A DNA stretch of 64,000 nucleotides, from assembly GCF_009857595.1 (NCBI RefSeq), contig NZ_WWCU01000033.1:1-64000 (forward strand), in the 5' to 3' direction. Numbering within the stretch: the first letter of the stretch is position 1; the number at the start of each line of letters is the position of its first letter. The notes under the pieces are model-generated. The model was not told the origin of the DNA, ran no database searches, and saw only the letters and a program-made list of their open reading frames with translations. Positions 34,875 to 44,393 of the stretch are shown piece by piece. This stretch comes from Pseudoduganella aquatica. GTDB lineage: Bacteria; Pseudomonadota; Gammaproteobacteria; Burkholderiales; Burkholderiaceae_D. Position numbers and translations under genes: made by a program.

Positions 34875-35432
34875 TCAGTGGGCGGCGCCGTGGTCCATGC
34901 CGTGCGCGCCGGCTCCGGCCATGCGCAGCTGGCTGCTGTCTACCTGGTCGAAGCGCAGCACCCTGCCGCCTTCAGCGGCGGCGAAGGCGCGCGCTGTTTC
35001 GGCTGTGCCGAAGGGCACGATGGTCGGCCCCATGGAACCGGCGCGGCGGCTGCCCGCCACATACCACGCATGCTGCGCGGGTATCCAGTGGCCCATGGGC
35101 CGGTCCCATACTGCGCGGGCCATGTCCTGCACGTACAGGCCGGCCACGGGACGGCGCTGGTCCGGCATCAGCACCATGCTGAACAGTTCCATCACATCGC
35201 AGAAATAGTCGGTCTTGCCGTCTTCATAGCGGATCTGCGCCTTCGATGACGGGAAGTCCTTCAGCACCATGCCGTCCAGCGCGCAGGCCGCGTTCGAGTC
35301 GGGTTCCAGGGCGGCCAGCTTGGTGACGGCCTGCCCGCAGGCGGCCAGCAGCAGCGTTGCGGCCCAGCCGGACCAGCGCAGGCGCAGCTTGCGCCTGGTC
35401 GCGCGCGTGGCGCTTGAATAGTCTTGGTTCAT
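34875..35432 (-). CDS. nosL: NosL copper chaperone lipoprotein
   Basis: 185 residues, lipobox LLAACGQAV. Core AQIRYEDGKTDYFCDVMELF, then RPVAGLYVQDMA, then GHWIPAQHAWYVAGSR, typical of NosL. C-terminal GAGAHGMDHGAAH is rich in His and Met. It binds Cu(I) and delivers it to apo-NosZ with NosDFY. Overlaps nosY by 4 nt. Confidence 0.93.
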   Translation of the reverse strand: MNQDYSSATRATRRKLRLRWSGWAATLLLAACGQAVTKLAALEPDSNAACALDGMVLKDFPSSKAQIRYEDGKTDYFCDVMELFSMVLMPDQRRPVAGLYVQDMARAVWDRPMGHWIPAQHAWYVAGSRRAGSMGPTIVPFGTAETARAFAAAEGGRVLRFDQVDSSQLRMAGAGAHGMDHGAAH

Positions 35433-36238
35433 TTGAATCTCCTGTAAGCAAATAGAAAAGGCAGCGCCATCCAGGCCAGCATCACGGCCGGCAGCGCCGC
35501 GCCTGTGGTCCAGCCAGGCGGCAGCACTGCAGACAGCCCGCCCATGCCGGCGCCGGCGGTGTAGAGGCGGAATACGTCGGCTGGATTGAGCATCAGCAGC
35601 GCGGCAAACGCGCTGTTGGCCATGCTGCCCTGGCTGAGCACCAGGGCGCCCATCAGCAGCAAGTCGTACACCAGCACAAAGAAGAACCACAGCGCCAGCG
35701 CGACGCCGCTGGCGCGCACGCGGTCGCTGGCCAGCACCGACACCAGCAGCGCGATGCTGAGAAAAGCCCATCCCATGGCGATGGCGGAAGCGACGAAGGC
35801 GGCGTAGCGCCAGCCCTCGCTGACAGTTAGCTGGCTGGCCAGCGGCAGCAAGCCGGCGCCGAAGCCGAGCGCAGTGGCGCCAGTCAGCGCCGCGCCCAGC
35901 CCGAGGTACTTGCCCAGCAAGACCTCGAAACGGCTGACCGGCATCGACAGCAGCAGATCCAGCGCGCCGCGTTCGCGTTCGCCCACCACCGCGTCGTAGC
36001 CCAGCAACAGCGCGATCAGCGGCACCAGGTAGACCACCAGGCTGGCAAGGCTGGCCAGCGTGGCGTCCAGGCTGCGGAAGCCCACCGCGCCCTGCTGCGC
36101 CGCGCCGAAATAGGCAATGGCGAGCGCAAACAGCGCAAACAGGGCCGCCACCGCCAGCACCCAGCGGTTGCGCAGCCGGTCGCGCCATTCCTTGGCGGCC
36201 AGCACGCGCACCAGCCGCCATTCAATGCGCCTGGGCAT
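35429..36238 (-). CDS. nosY: NosY ABC transporter permease
   Basis: 269 residues, six predicted membrane segments, ABC-2 type. AAKEWRDRLRNRWVLAVAAL, then LLLGYDAVVGERERGALDLL, then MPVSRFEVLLGKYLG are characteristic of NosY. It forms the membrane part of the NosDFY machine that assembles the NosZ copper site. Overlaps nosF by 17 nt. Confidence 0.93.
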   Translation of the reverse strand: MPRRIEWRLVRVLAAKEWRDRLRNRWVLAVAALFALFALAIAYFGAAQQGAVGFRSLDATLASLASLVVYLVPLIALLLGYDAVVGERERGALDLLLSMPVSRFEVLLGKYLGLGAALTGATALGFGAGLLPLASQLTVSEGWRYAAFVASAIAMGWAFLSIALLVSVLASDRVRASGVALALWFFFVLVYDLLLMGALVLSQGSMANSAFAALLMLNPADVFRLYTAGAGMGGLSAVLPPGWTTGAALPAVMLAWMALPFLFAYRRFK

Positions 36239-37190
36239 GCGCGTCTCCGTAACCGAGGAACAGCTGCTCCAGCGTGGGTTCCTGGATATCCAGTCCGGAC
36301 GCCACCGGCGCCAGTGCGGCCAGCAGCTGCATCTTGCGCTCCGGCGGACAGGCGATGGTGGCGCGGCCCGCGCCCGGCGGAAGTTTCGCGTCCAATGTGG
36401 CCTCGTTCATCTCCAGCACCAGGCCCAGGCTGCGCAGGCTGTCCAGCGTGCACGCCGGCAGGCCGGGCCGCAGCGTGGCGGCGATGCGCAGCGGCAGCGG
36501 CTGGCGTTCGCGCAGTTCTCCCAGCGTACCCAGCGCGGCCAGGCGGCCGCCTTGCAGGATGGCCAGGCGGTCCACGCGCTGCTGGATCTCGGCCAGGATG
36601 TGCGAGGTGATGACGATGGTGGCACCGCGCCCGCGCAGCTCGTGCAGGATGGCGTAGAAGTCCGCGATACCGGCAGGGTCCAGGCCATTGGTCGGCTCGT
36701 CCAGGAACAGCAGCCGGGGTTCGCCCAGCAGCGCCTGCGCCAGGCCGAGTCGCTGGCGCATGCCCTTGGAATAGCCATGCACGCGGCGCCCTGCGGCGTC
36801 ACCCAGGCCCACACGCTCCAGCAGCGCGGCGCAGCCGCGGCGCGGCGCGTTCTTCAGGTCCGCGAACAGGTAGAGTACTTCCAGGCCGCTCAGGTTTTCG
36901 TAGGTGACGAAGTTCTCGGGCAGGTAGCCTATGCGCGTGCGGGCGTTGCGGAAGGCTGCGCTGCGCGTATCCGCACCGAGCACACGCAGCATGCCGCCAC
37001 TAGGCTGGATCAGGCCCAGCATCATTTTGAACAGCGTGCTCTTGCCGGCGCCGTTGTGGCCGATGAGGCCAAACAGTTCGCCGCGCCGCACCGTCAGCGA
37101 CACGCCGTCCAGCGCCGGCACTGGGCCGAACTTGCGGCGCACGTCTAGCAGTTGCACCGGATCGGCGGCGTCATCGGGAAAATTTGGCAT
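36222..37190 (-). CDS. nosF: NosF ABC transporter ATPase
   Basis: 322 residues. Walker A GHNGAGKST, signature YSKGMRQRLGLAQ, Walker B RLLFLDEPTNGLD, switch His in ITSH. It powers NosDFY. Overlaps nosD by 20 nt, showing tight coupling. Confidence 0.94.
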   Translation of the reverse strand: MPNFPDDAADPVQLLDVRRKFGPVPALDGVSLTVRRGELFGLIGHNGAGKSTLFKMMLGLIQPSGGMLRVLGADTRSAAFRNARTRIGYLPENFVTYENLSGLEVLYLFADLKNAPRRGCAALLERVGLGDAAGRRVHGYSKGMRQRLGLAQALLGEPRLLFLDEPTNGLDPAGIADFYAILHELRGRGATIVITSHILAEIQQRVDRLAILQGGRLAALGTLGELRERQPLPLRIAATLRPGLPACTLDSLRSLGLVLEMNEATLDAKLPPGAGRATIACPPERKMQLLAALAPVASGLDIQEPTLEQLFLGYGDAHAQAH

Positions 37191-38460
37191 TCCAGTCTCT
37201 CCAGTCGGGATGTTGGGGTTGCATACGGGGCCGCCTGTCCACCACGCTGGGCGCGCGCAGCACGGGAAACTGGCGCGCGGCGTAGCGCAAGGTGCGCAAG
37301 GCGGGGCTGGCCGACAGCAGCTGCATCAATGGGTATTGCCAGGCGAGCCGGTCAACCAGGTCGTTCGCTTCGTAGGGGAAGTCGCCCACGCCGTCGCCGT
37401 CCTGGTCCCAGCCGCTGTAGTTGCTCCAGTAGTTGCCGGCGCTGCGGCCCCATTCGGTGTCGCGCGCGGCCACGAAGCGCACTTGCTCCTGGTTGCCGAT
37501 GAAGTCGTTGCCGTCCACCGCGTTGTTGGAGGAGCCGGCCGACAGGTGCACGCCGGTCTGGTTGCCCACCACCAGATTGCGGCGCACCACGTTGTATTCG
37601 GCGTCGTAGATGAACAGGCCGCGCCCGTTGCCCGCCACGACATTGTCTTCAATGACGGAGTCCTGGATGGTGCGCAGCATGATGCCGTGGTCCGCGTTGC
37701 GCCAGGCCTGGTTGCGGCGCACCACCAGGTTGCGCACTTCCATCAGGGCCAGGCCGCCACGGTTGTCATGCACCTTGTTGCCTTCCCAGGTGCTGTGGTT
37801 GGTGTTCATATAGTGGGTTCCGTAGCGGACATGGTGGATCTCATTGCCCCGGAATAGCGCGTCGCGCGAGACGTCCACATAGATGCCGTCGCGCGCGTGG
37901 CTAATGCGGTTGCCGATTACTTGCACGCCGCGCGTGTTGTAGACCTGGATGCCGTTGCCGCGCGCGGCCGATTGCAGATCGGGCCGGCCGACGACGAGGT
38001 TGCGCAACAGGCGCGCGTCGTCCGAGCGTTCAAGCCAGATGCCGAACAGGTTGTAGATGATGTCGCAGTCGGCCACGGTCACGCGGTGCGCCCCCGGCGC
38101 CACGTAGATGCCCGCGTTCTGCGCCGTGAGGTCGGCGCCGCTGTCGCGCACGACGAAACCGGTGAGGGTGACGCCGCTGGCGGTGATGCGTACCGCGTCG
38201 CCGCTGCCGCCTGCGCTGATGACGGGCTTGCCGACGCCCTCCAGCGTCAGGGGCTTGTTAATTAGCAGATGGCCGGGATGGCGGCCGCCCAGAACCCGCA
38301 CCGTATCGCCCGGCGCGGCGGCTGCCACAGCGTCGGCCAGCGCCATGCCCGGCCCCACGCTGATGACCGCGCCCCAGACCGGAGCGCACGCCGCCATCAG
38401 CAGACAGGCCATTGCCCGCAGCGCAGCCGCAGCCGAGTTGTCCACACGTGCGCGCCTCAT
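37171..38460 (-). CDS. nosD: NosD periplasmic copper-assembly protein
   Basis: 429 residues, signal peptide, then a right-handed beta-helix with repeated GNxxxxxx rungs (for example IQVYNTRGVQVIGNRIS, HARDGIYVDVSRDALFRGNE, GLFIYDAEYNVVRRN). It docks on NosFY and passes copper or sulfur to NosZ. ATG 38460 has GGAG and overlaps the nosR stop by 4 nt. Confidence 0.93.
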   Translation of the reverse strand: MRRARVDNSAAAALRAMACLLMAACAPVWGAVISVGPGMALADAVAAAAPGDTVRVLGGRHPGHLLINKPLTLEGVGKPVISAGGSGDAVRITASGVTLTGFVVRDSGADLTAQNAGIYVAPGAHRVTVADCDIIYNLFGIWLERSDDARLLRNLVVGRPDLQSAARGNGIQVYNTRGVQVIGNRISHARDGIYVDVSRDALFRGNEIHHVRYGTHYMNTNHSTWEGNKVHDNRGGLALMEVRNLVVRRNQAWRNADHGIMLRTIQDSVIEDNVVAGNGRGLFIYDAEYNVVRRNLVVGNQTGVHLSAGSSNNAVDGNDFIGNQEQVRFVAARDTEWGRSAGNYWSNYSGWDQDGDGVGDFPYEANDLVDRLAWQYPLMQLLSASPALRTLRYAARQFPVLRAPSVVDRRPRMQPQHPDWRDWNAKFSR

Positions 38461-40640
38461 GGCTCGCTCCTGCGCGCAGGCAGGCTGGCGCGCAGGCTGT
38501 CCAGCGGAATGAAATGGCCGCCCGCGTCTATGCGGCTGAGCGCCAGCCCCGCCTTCTCGCGCTGCTTGCGTTCGCGCACCAGCGGCGGACAGGCGTGGTC
38601 GTCGTAGTACATCACCATGCAGTCCAGGCAAAGCATGCATTCCGTCTGGTCGATGCGCCCTTGCGCGTCGATGGCGTGCGAGCCGCAGCCTGCCGCGCAG
38701 GCCTTGCAGGAAGTGCATTCCGCCTTGCGTTTCAAGCCAAGCAGCCGGAAGCGCCCCGGCAGCGCCAGCCCCGCGCCCAAAGGGCACAGGTATTTGCAGT
38801 ACGGCCGCTCGCTGAACATGGCCAGGCCCAGTATGGCGCCCACAAACAAACCGTAAGGCCAGCTGCGCTGCCAGATCCCCACCAGGAAGGTGGTCTTGAA
38901 CGGCTCCACCTCCGCAAGCAGCTCGGCGTTCTCCATCGACCACAGCGATACCGCCAGCAGCGTAAAGAACACGCCATACTTGAGCCACTTCAATCGGTCA
39001 TGCAGGCGTTTGGGCAGCAGCTTCTGGTAGCGGCCGAGCCCAACCAGCTTGCCCAGCTTCAGCGCCAGGTGCTGCAGGGAGCCGAATGGACACAGCCAGC
39101 CGCAGAACAAGCCCCGTCCCCACACCAGCACCGTCACCGCGATGAAGCACCAGAACAGGAAGATGAACGGGTCCGACAGGAACAGCTCCCACTTCCACTG
39201 GTAAAGGATGGAATGCACCCAGGTCAGCACCTGCGTGATGCTGGGCTGCGCCTTCAGATAAAGGCCAAAGAAACCCGCGCTGGCCAGCCACAGCGCAAGG
39301 CGCGGCACGCTGATCCAGGGCTTGTGCTGCCGCGTGGACGCCCGCACCAGCCGGTCGCGCTGCGAATACAGCAAGGCAGTGAAGGCCAGCAGCGCACAGA
39401 AGGCAGCCAGCTGCGGCACGCGCGCCGCCCATATCGCCCGCCATGCGGGTTGTGCCTCCACCACCAGCGGATGGCCGCCCTCAAGATAACGCGCCGGCAG
39501 CCAGTACTCCTGCTCGAAGCGCTTGAAATCCACCTTGCCGCCCGCCTTGCCCCCTGCGGACGCGCCGTGCGCCAGCAAGCTGAGCGACCAGGGCCAGGCC
39601 GGATTGAAGTCCGCCGAGCGGACGATGAAAATGGCCGACTCCCGGTACGCGGGCGCACCGGCGGCGCGCACGCTGTACAGGTTCAGGTAGTCGGTATCGC
39701 GGAAGGTGTAGGTGCGGCTGTCCTGGCGCAGCTGGACGCGGTCATAAATGCCGCCGCGTACAAAGCCGGAGCCCTTGAACGAGCCGCTGCCATGCGCCAC
39801 GATAAAGATCGCGTGTTCGTCCTGCGCCAGCCCGGCAATCAGCTGGCGGTAGCCCTCCTCGCCCAGCACGCTGTTACCAACGCTGGCCGCGTTCAGATAG
39901 CCGAACTGCAGATCGACATAGGGCTGGCCGCTGGCCAACGCACCAGCCTCCGCCTCGCTCACCCGCAGGCGTGCAATGCTGCCCTCCTTCGCCAGCGCGG
40001 CCCAGTCGAGCCGCTCGTCCAGCGCGGTAAAGCGGGCCGGCGGCCGCGCGGCGGTGGTGAAGATACCCACCTGCCGCCCTATTTCATAAGCGCTGCGCGC
40101 AATGACCTGGTTTTCCGCGATGGCTGTCACGGTGGCGCCGCTGATCGCGTCCAGCCCCGAAGCGCCGCCGATCTCGAAACGCGCGTCCGCGCGCCGGCCC
40201 GGATACTGGGCAATGAAACGCTGCAGCGCGGATTCCGGTATGCCTGCCAGCAGGATGGGCTCCGAGTGCTTGAGCACGCGCACGCCTGCGATCACGCCGC
40301 TGCGGTCCATGCCGACCAGCGTGACCACCGGCTTGCCGGAATAGGCTGGAATGTCCACCACGTCGGTGGACAGGAACACATAGCCCGCCAGCTGCTCGCT
40401 GCCGTCCGCCGCGCGCGCATAGCCTTCCACGTATTGCGGCGATCCCTTGCGCTGCGTGAAGCGGCTGGCCCGCGGCAGCACGGCGCGGCAGTCCGCATGC
40501 GCGCACAGGTCCGGGCCATGCAGCAGCGCAGCCGGCAGCTCCGCATCGTAGCTGCCCGCGCGCGCCGGCGCGGACAGTGGCCCGGCCAGCAGCAGGAGCA
40601 TGAACGGGAACAGCGCGAACAGGCGGCGCAGCACGGGCAT
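38457..40640 (-). CDS. nosR: NosR membrane flavo-iron-sulfur protein
   Basis: 727 residues. Signal peptide, periplasmic FMN-binding domain with the flavinylation motif in DAISGATVTA, about six TM segments, CGWLCPFGSLQ and CKYLCPLGAGL (two CxxxCP motifs), and a cytoplasmic bis-ferredoxin end CTSCKACAAGC ... CMLCLDCM. It supplies electrons to NosZ and supports its expression. It starts 3 nt after nosZ. Confidence 0.95.
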   Translation of the reverse strand: MPVLRRLFALFPFMLLLLAGPLSAPARAGSYDAELPAALLHGPDLCAHADCRAVLPRASRFTQRKGSPQYVEGYARAADGSEQLAGYVFLSTDVVDIPAYSGKPVVTLVGMDRSGVIAGVRVLKHSEPILLAGIPESALQRFIAQYPGRRADARFEIGGASGLDAISGATVTAIAENQVIARSAYEIGRQVGIFTTAARPPARFTALDERLDWAALAKEGSIARLRVSEAEAGALASGQPYVDLQFGYLNAASVGNSVLGEEGYRQLIAGLAQDEHAIFIVAHGSGSFKGSGFVRGGIYDRVQLRQDSRTYTFRDTDYLNLYSVRAAGAPAYRESAIFIVRSADFNPAWPWSLSLLAHGASAGGKAGGKVDFKRFEQEYWLPARYLEGGHPLVVEAQPAWRAIWAARVPQLAAFCALLAFTALLYSQRDRLVRASTRQHKPWISVPRLALWLASAGFFGLYLKAQPSITQVLTWVHSILYQWKWELFLSDPFIFLFWCFIAVTVLVWGRGLFCGWLCPFGSLQHLALKLGKLVGLGRYQKLLPKRLHDRLKWLKYGVFFTLLAVSLWSMENAELLAEVEPFKTTFLVGIWQRSWPYGLFVGAILGLAMFSERPYCKYLCPLGAGLALPGRFRLLGLKRKAECTSCKACAAGCGSHAIDAQGRIDQTECMLCLDCMVMYYDDHACPPLVRERKQREKAGLALSRIDAGGHFIPLDSLRASLPARRSEP

Positions 40641-40643
40641 CGT

Positions 40644-42578
40644 TCAAGCCTCGACCAGGAAACGGCTGCGCATCTCCAGGTGCAGCGCATGGCAGAAGTG
40701 CGTGCAATACAGCCAGAACGCCCCCGCGTGGTCCGCCTTGAAGGTGACCGACTTGGTCTCCTGCGGATTGACGATGAAGTTGATGTTATAGGTCGGCAGC
40801 GCGCAGCCGTGCGTCAGATCTTCCACCTTGTCGTGGTTGGTCAGCGTCAGCGTTACCTCGTCGCCCTTCTTCACTTTAATCACCGGCATGCTGTACGACG
40901 GCGCCTGCGACATCAGCCGCACATGCACCTTGTTGCCGCGCCGTTCCACGCCCGCCGTCTCCGCCGTCACCGCATTGGGGAAGTCCGTCATGGTGTAGAT
41001 CTGCCGTGTTTTCACCACTTCGCGCTTGACGATAATGCCGTCGTGCGGCTCGGAGTAGGCCGTGTGGTCCGCCACCAGCTTCATGGCCGCGCCGCTGATG
41101 TCGATCAGCTGCTCGGTTTCCACATGCAGCGGGCCGATAGGCAGGAAGCGGTCCTTGGAGAACTTGTTGCCCGAGTTGAGGTATTTGCCGTCCGCCTGGC
41201 GCGTTTCCCCCATGGAGCTGTAGTTGTGGCCCGGCTGGTAGTGCACGTCCAGCTTTTCGATGATGACCTTGGCCGCCTTGTCGCCCTTGAACTGGGCAAT
41301 GGCCTGGTCCACATTCCATTTCACGCACTGGCTGTCCAGGAACAGCGAGGTGTAGGCGTTGCCCTTGCCGTCGAAGGCGGTGTGCAGCGGGCCCAGGCCG
41401 ATTTCCGGCTCCGCCACCACGGCTTCGCGCGCGTCCTTGAGCGCGCCGCCGAACCACTGCGCCACGCGCGCCAGGTCGATCACCGTGGCGGTGGGCGACA
41501 GCTTGCCCGAGCAAACGAAGTACTTGCCGTCCGGGCTGGCGTTCACGCCGTGCGGGTTCTTGCCGACCGGGACATAGCACGTCAGCGCCGTCTTCGGATC
41601 GCCGTTGGCTGCCAGGCGGCCGTCAACCACCGGCACCTTGGAGCTGCCTATGGTGGTGAACTTGCCCGCCTTGACCTGCTGCTCGATGCGCTCGATGTTG
41701 AAGAACACGCAGGCGTCGCGCTCGGCGGCCATCATGCCCGCCAGGTCGGCGGCGTTCTCGGTGTTGTACTGGTTGGATGCGGCGAACTTGCCGTCGTAGG
41801 ACGTGGCCACCAGGTCCATATTGCCGTCCACGCGGCACTGCCACATCACTTCCATGGTGGAGGCGCTGACGCAGGTGAACAGCGCGCCCCATTTGGCGGG
41901 ATCGTCCAGATCGTGGCCGTCGTTCGGCAGCGGAATATGGAACTCGGCGCCGCAGAACACGCGCGTGGTGTAATTGACGGACTTGTCCACCGGGTCGCAC
42001 TTGTCCGGGAACAGGCCGTGCATGCCCATGACGTTGGGCAGTTCGGTGATCTTGTCGCACTCCATCGTGTCCATGCGGATGCGGGCCACGCGCGAATGCA
42101 GCTTGTCGTTGATGAACAGCCAGCGGCCGTCATAGGTGCCGTCACGGTAGCTGCCGTGCACGTGGTGGGTGTCGCCGGTGGTGTATTTGAGGGTGCCGTC
42201 CGGGCGCGTGCCCATGATGGCCTTGGATTCGTTGGTAATGCCCCAACCCACCATGCAGTCCATATTGAACACCGGGATGCGCTTGAGCGTGCGGCCGGAC
42301 GGCATGCCCAGCACGCGCGCCTCGCCTGCGTGGCCGGAGCTGATAAAGGCATAGTAGTCATCCAGCTGGCCCGGCGCCACCTCGGAGCCGCCATGGGCGT
42401 GGGCTGGTGCGGCAGCTGCGGTGGATGCACCGGTGCCGGCATTGCCGCCTTCCGCCTTGCAGCCCGCCAGCGCCACGGCGGCGCCGGCCAGGCCCAGGGC
42501 TGCGCCCTTGCCGAGGAAGCCGCGCCGGCTCACTTGCACCTCGCCGTTGTCTATGCTGTTCTTCTTGCTGCTATCCAT
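40644..42578 (-). CDS. nosZ: nitrous oxide reductase NosZ (clade I, TAT-exported)
   Basis: 644 residues. Twin-arginine signal SRRGFLGKGAALGLAGAA. CuZ histidines in DTHHVHGSY, GMHGLFPD, AEFHIPLP, NPHGVN, GPLHTAF, SEPHDG. CuA site YCTHFCHALHLEM at the C-terminus. It reduces N2O to N2 in the periplasm. It leads the operon (nosZ before nosR), and an FNR-like box lies about 110 bp upstream. Confidence 0.97.
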   Translation of the reverse strand: MDSSKKNSIDNGEVQVSRRGFLGKGAALGLAGAAVALAGCKAEGGNAGTGASTAAAAPAHAHGGSEVAPGQLDDYYAFISSGHAGEARVLGMPSGRTLKRIPVFNMDCMVGWGITNESKAIMGTRPDGTLKYTTGDTHHVHGSYRDGTYDGRWLFINDKLHSRVARIRMDTMECDKITELPNVMGMHGLFPDKCDPVDKSVNYTTRVFCGAEFHIPLPNDGHDLDDPAKWGALFTCVSASTMEVMWQCRVDGNMDLVATSYDGKFAASNQYNTENAADLAGMMAAERDACVFFNIERIEQQVKAGKFTTIGSSKVPVVDGRLAANGDPKTALTCYVPVGKNPHGVNASPDGKYFVCSGKLSPTATVIDLARVAQWFGGALKDAREAVVAEPEIGLGPLHTAFDGKGNAYTSLFLDSQCVKWNVDQAIAQFKGDKAAKVIIEKLDVHYQPGHNYSSMGETRQADGKYLNSGNKFSKDRFLPIGPLHVETEQLIDISGAAMKLVADHTAYSEPHDGIIVKREVVKTRQIYTMTDFPNAVTAETAGVERRGNKVHVRLMSQAPSYSMPVIKVKKGDEVTLTLTNHDKVEDLTHGCALPTYNINFIVNPQETKSVTFKADHAGAFWLYCTHFCHALHLEMRSRFLVEA

Positions 42579-42685
42579 TTGCTGATTCTCCTGTGATCGG
42601 CCATCGAACGCTGTACGCCAGGCCGCGCATGGCACAAGGCATCGGCAGGCAGCGGTATTGTCGGCGCGGGGCTGACCGCAGGGCC

Positions 42686-42699
42686 ATGATGTAAATCAA
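42686..42699. promoter_or_regulatory. FNR/Dnr-like box upstream of nosZ
   Basis: ATGATgtaaATCAA has one mismatch from TTGAT-N4-ATCAA. It is about 108 bp from the nosZ start and 119 bp from the divergent small gene at 42818. Confidence 0.7.
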
Positions 42700-42817
42700 C
42701 AATTGGGAAATGGTCCGGCTCCGGCCGCGCCAATTACTGCCTAGGCCGGACGAGCTATGGCGCGACGCCCCGCGCATGCGCACAATGACGCTTGCGACTC
42801 AACTGCAGGAGGACAAG

Positions 42818-43024
42818 ATGGATGAATGTGACGCGCACAACTACGCGGGACCAACACTGGTCTGCACCGTCAGCGGCGACGGCTACCGCGTGCACCGGCT
42901 GGTGGACGACCAGCCCTACCGCTTCAAGGACAGCAAATGCCAGGTCCGGCGAGACCCCATGGTGGCCGCGCTGTTCGGCGCGGCCGGCAGCACCGCCAAG
43001 AAGGGGAAGAAGCTATACTCATAG
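42818..43024 (+). CDS. small unknown protein
   Basis: 68 residues, soluble, two cysteines near the N-terminus region (MDECDAHNY, LVCTVSGDGYRVHRLVDD) and a lysine-rich end. A strong AGGAGG lies 6 nt before the ATG. Divergent from nosZ. I do not recognise the family. Confidence 0.6.
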   Translation: MDECDAHNYAGPTLVCTVSGDGYRVHRLVDDQPYRFKDSKCQVRRDPMVAALFGAAGSTAKKGKKLYS

Positions 43025-43026
43025 CG

Positions 43027-44310
43027 ATGAACCGACGCCAGCTCCTCGCCGCCCTCGCCCTCTCGCTGCCCCTTTGCGCGGACGCCGCGCCGCCGCCGGC
43101 GCCGCATGCGCTCCCGCGCGTGGTCGTCTCCACCGACATAGGCGGCACGGACTTCGACGACTTCCAGTCGCTGGTGCATCTGCTGCTCTACAGCGACAGC
43201 GTGGACCTGGAAGGCCTGATCGCCTCCCCCTGGGGCGAGGAGCGCAACCGCAAGCGGCATCTGCTCACACTCATCTCCGTCTACGAGCAGGACTATGCAA
43301 AGCTGCGCGCCGTATCGGCACGCTACCCCACCCCGGAACGCCTGCGCAGCATCGCCAAGCAAGGCGGCACCGACCTGGCCAGCCCGCGCGGCTGGGACCA
43401 GCCCACCGAGGGCTCCAACTGGATCATCGCCAGCGCCAGGCGCGACGACCCGCGCCCGCTCTGGGTGCTGCTGTGGGGCGGCTTTGAAGACCTGGCCCAG
43501 GCGCTGCACGACGCGCCCGACATCAAGAGCAAGCTGCGCGTCTACATGATAGGCGGGCCAAACAAGAAGTGGTCGCTGGCGGCTTACGACTATATCGCCC
43601 GCGAGCACCCGGACCTGTGGATCATCGAAAACAACTCCACCTATCGCGGCTGGTTTGTCGGCGGCCAGCAGTCGGGGGATCTGGGCAACGCTGGCTTCGT
43701 TGAGCGCCACGTCAAAGGCGCGGGTGCGCTGGGCGCCTATTTCAACGGCATCGCCCCGCAGATCAAGATGGGCGACACGCCTTCGCTGGCTTACGTGCTG
43801 GGGACCAATCCGGAGCAGCCCGGCGCGGGCGGCTGGGGCGGACGCTTCGTCCGCGCCTGGGACCGGCCGCGCGTCACCTTCACCAGGCCACCGACAGCGG
43901 CGGACGTGGTGGAAACCTTCGCCGTGATGGAACTGGTCTACCGCCCCGACGGCCCGGCGCCGGCCAAGGCCGAAGCCAGCCTGCTGGTGGACAAGCAGGA
44001 GTTCCCCGGCCACCTGGGCAGCGACGGCGCCTGGCACTTCCTGTTCTCGCCCAAGGAAGCCAAGACCTGGAGCTACCGCATCCGCAGCAGCCACCCAGGC
44101 CTGGACGGCCAGGGCGGCGGCTTCACCTCGCGCATGCCGGCGCCTGAGCTGGCCCGCCAGCCATCCGCGCGCTACCCGAACTGGTGGACCGACGATCCGG
44201 ATCCCCAGTGGAGCGAAGGTCCGCACCAGGGCGCCAAGAGCATCAGCCGCTGGCGCGCGGACTTCCTGCGCGATTTCGCCGCCCGGCTCGCACCGCTGCG
44301 CGCAGACTAG
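43027..44310 (+). CDS. exported DUF1593 (nucleoside-hydrolase-like) protein
   Basis: 427 residues. Signal peptide (LLAALALSLPLCADA), then VVVSTDIGGTDFDDFQSLVH, the nucleoside-hydrolase-like Asp cluster of DUF1593, with EHPDLWIIENNSTYRGWFVG and a C-terminal beta domain. The family resembles sugar-binding hydrolases; the substrate is unknown. It starts 2 nt after the preceding small gene. Confidence 0.8.
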   Translation: MNRRQLLAALALSLPLCADAAPPPAPHALPRVVVSTDIGGTDFDDFQSLVHLLLYSDSVDLEGLIASPWGEERNRKRHLLTLISVYEQDYAKLRAVSARYPTPERLRSIAKQGGTDLASPRGWDQPTEGSNWIIASARRDDPRPLWVLLWGGFEDLAQALHDAPDIKSKLRVYMIGGPNKKWSLAAYDYIAREHPDLWIIENNSTYRGWFVGGQQSGDLGNAGFVERHVKGAGALGAYFNGIAPQIKMGDTPSLAYVLGTNPEQPGAGGWGGRFVRAWDRPRVTFTRPPTAADVVETFAVMELVYRPDGPAPAKAEASLLVDKQEFPGHLGSDGAWHFLFSPKEAKTWSYRIRSSHPGLDGQGGGFTSRMPAPELARQPSARYPNWWTDDPDPQWSEGPHQGAKSISRWRADFLRDFAARLAPLRAD

Positions 44311-44393
44311 CGGGCGCTCTCTCTTTTGGTCGGCAGCAAGTTTTTGTGTCCGCCTATATCATAGGAAGACACAAACCAACACTCGCTTAGAAA

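Noticed and set aside
38412..42596. Very long plus-strand open frame opposite nosR and nosZ
   Set aside because: Shadow frame; no recognisable protein, whereas nosR and nosZ are certain.
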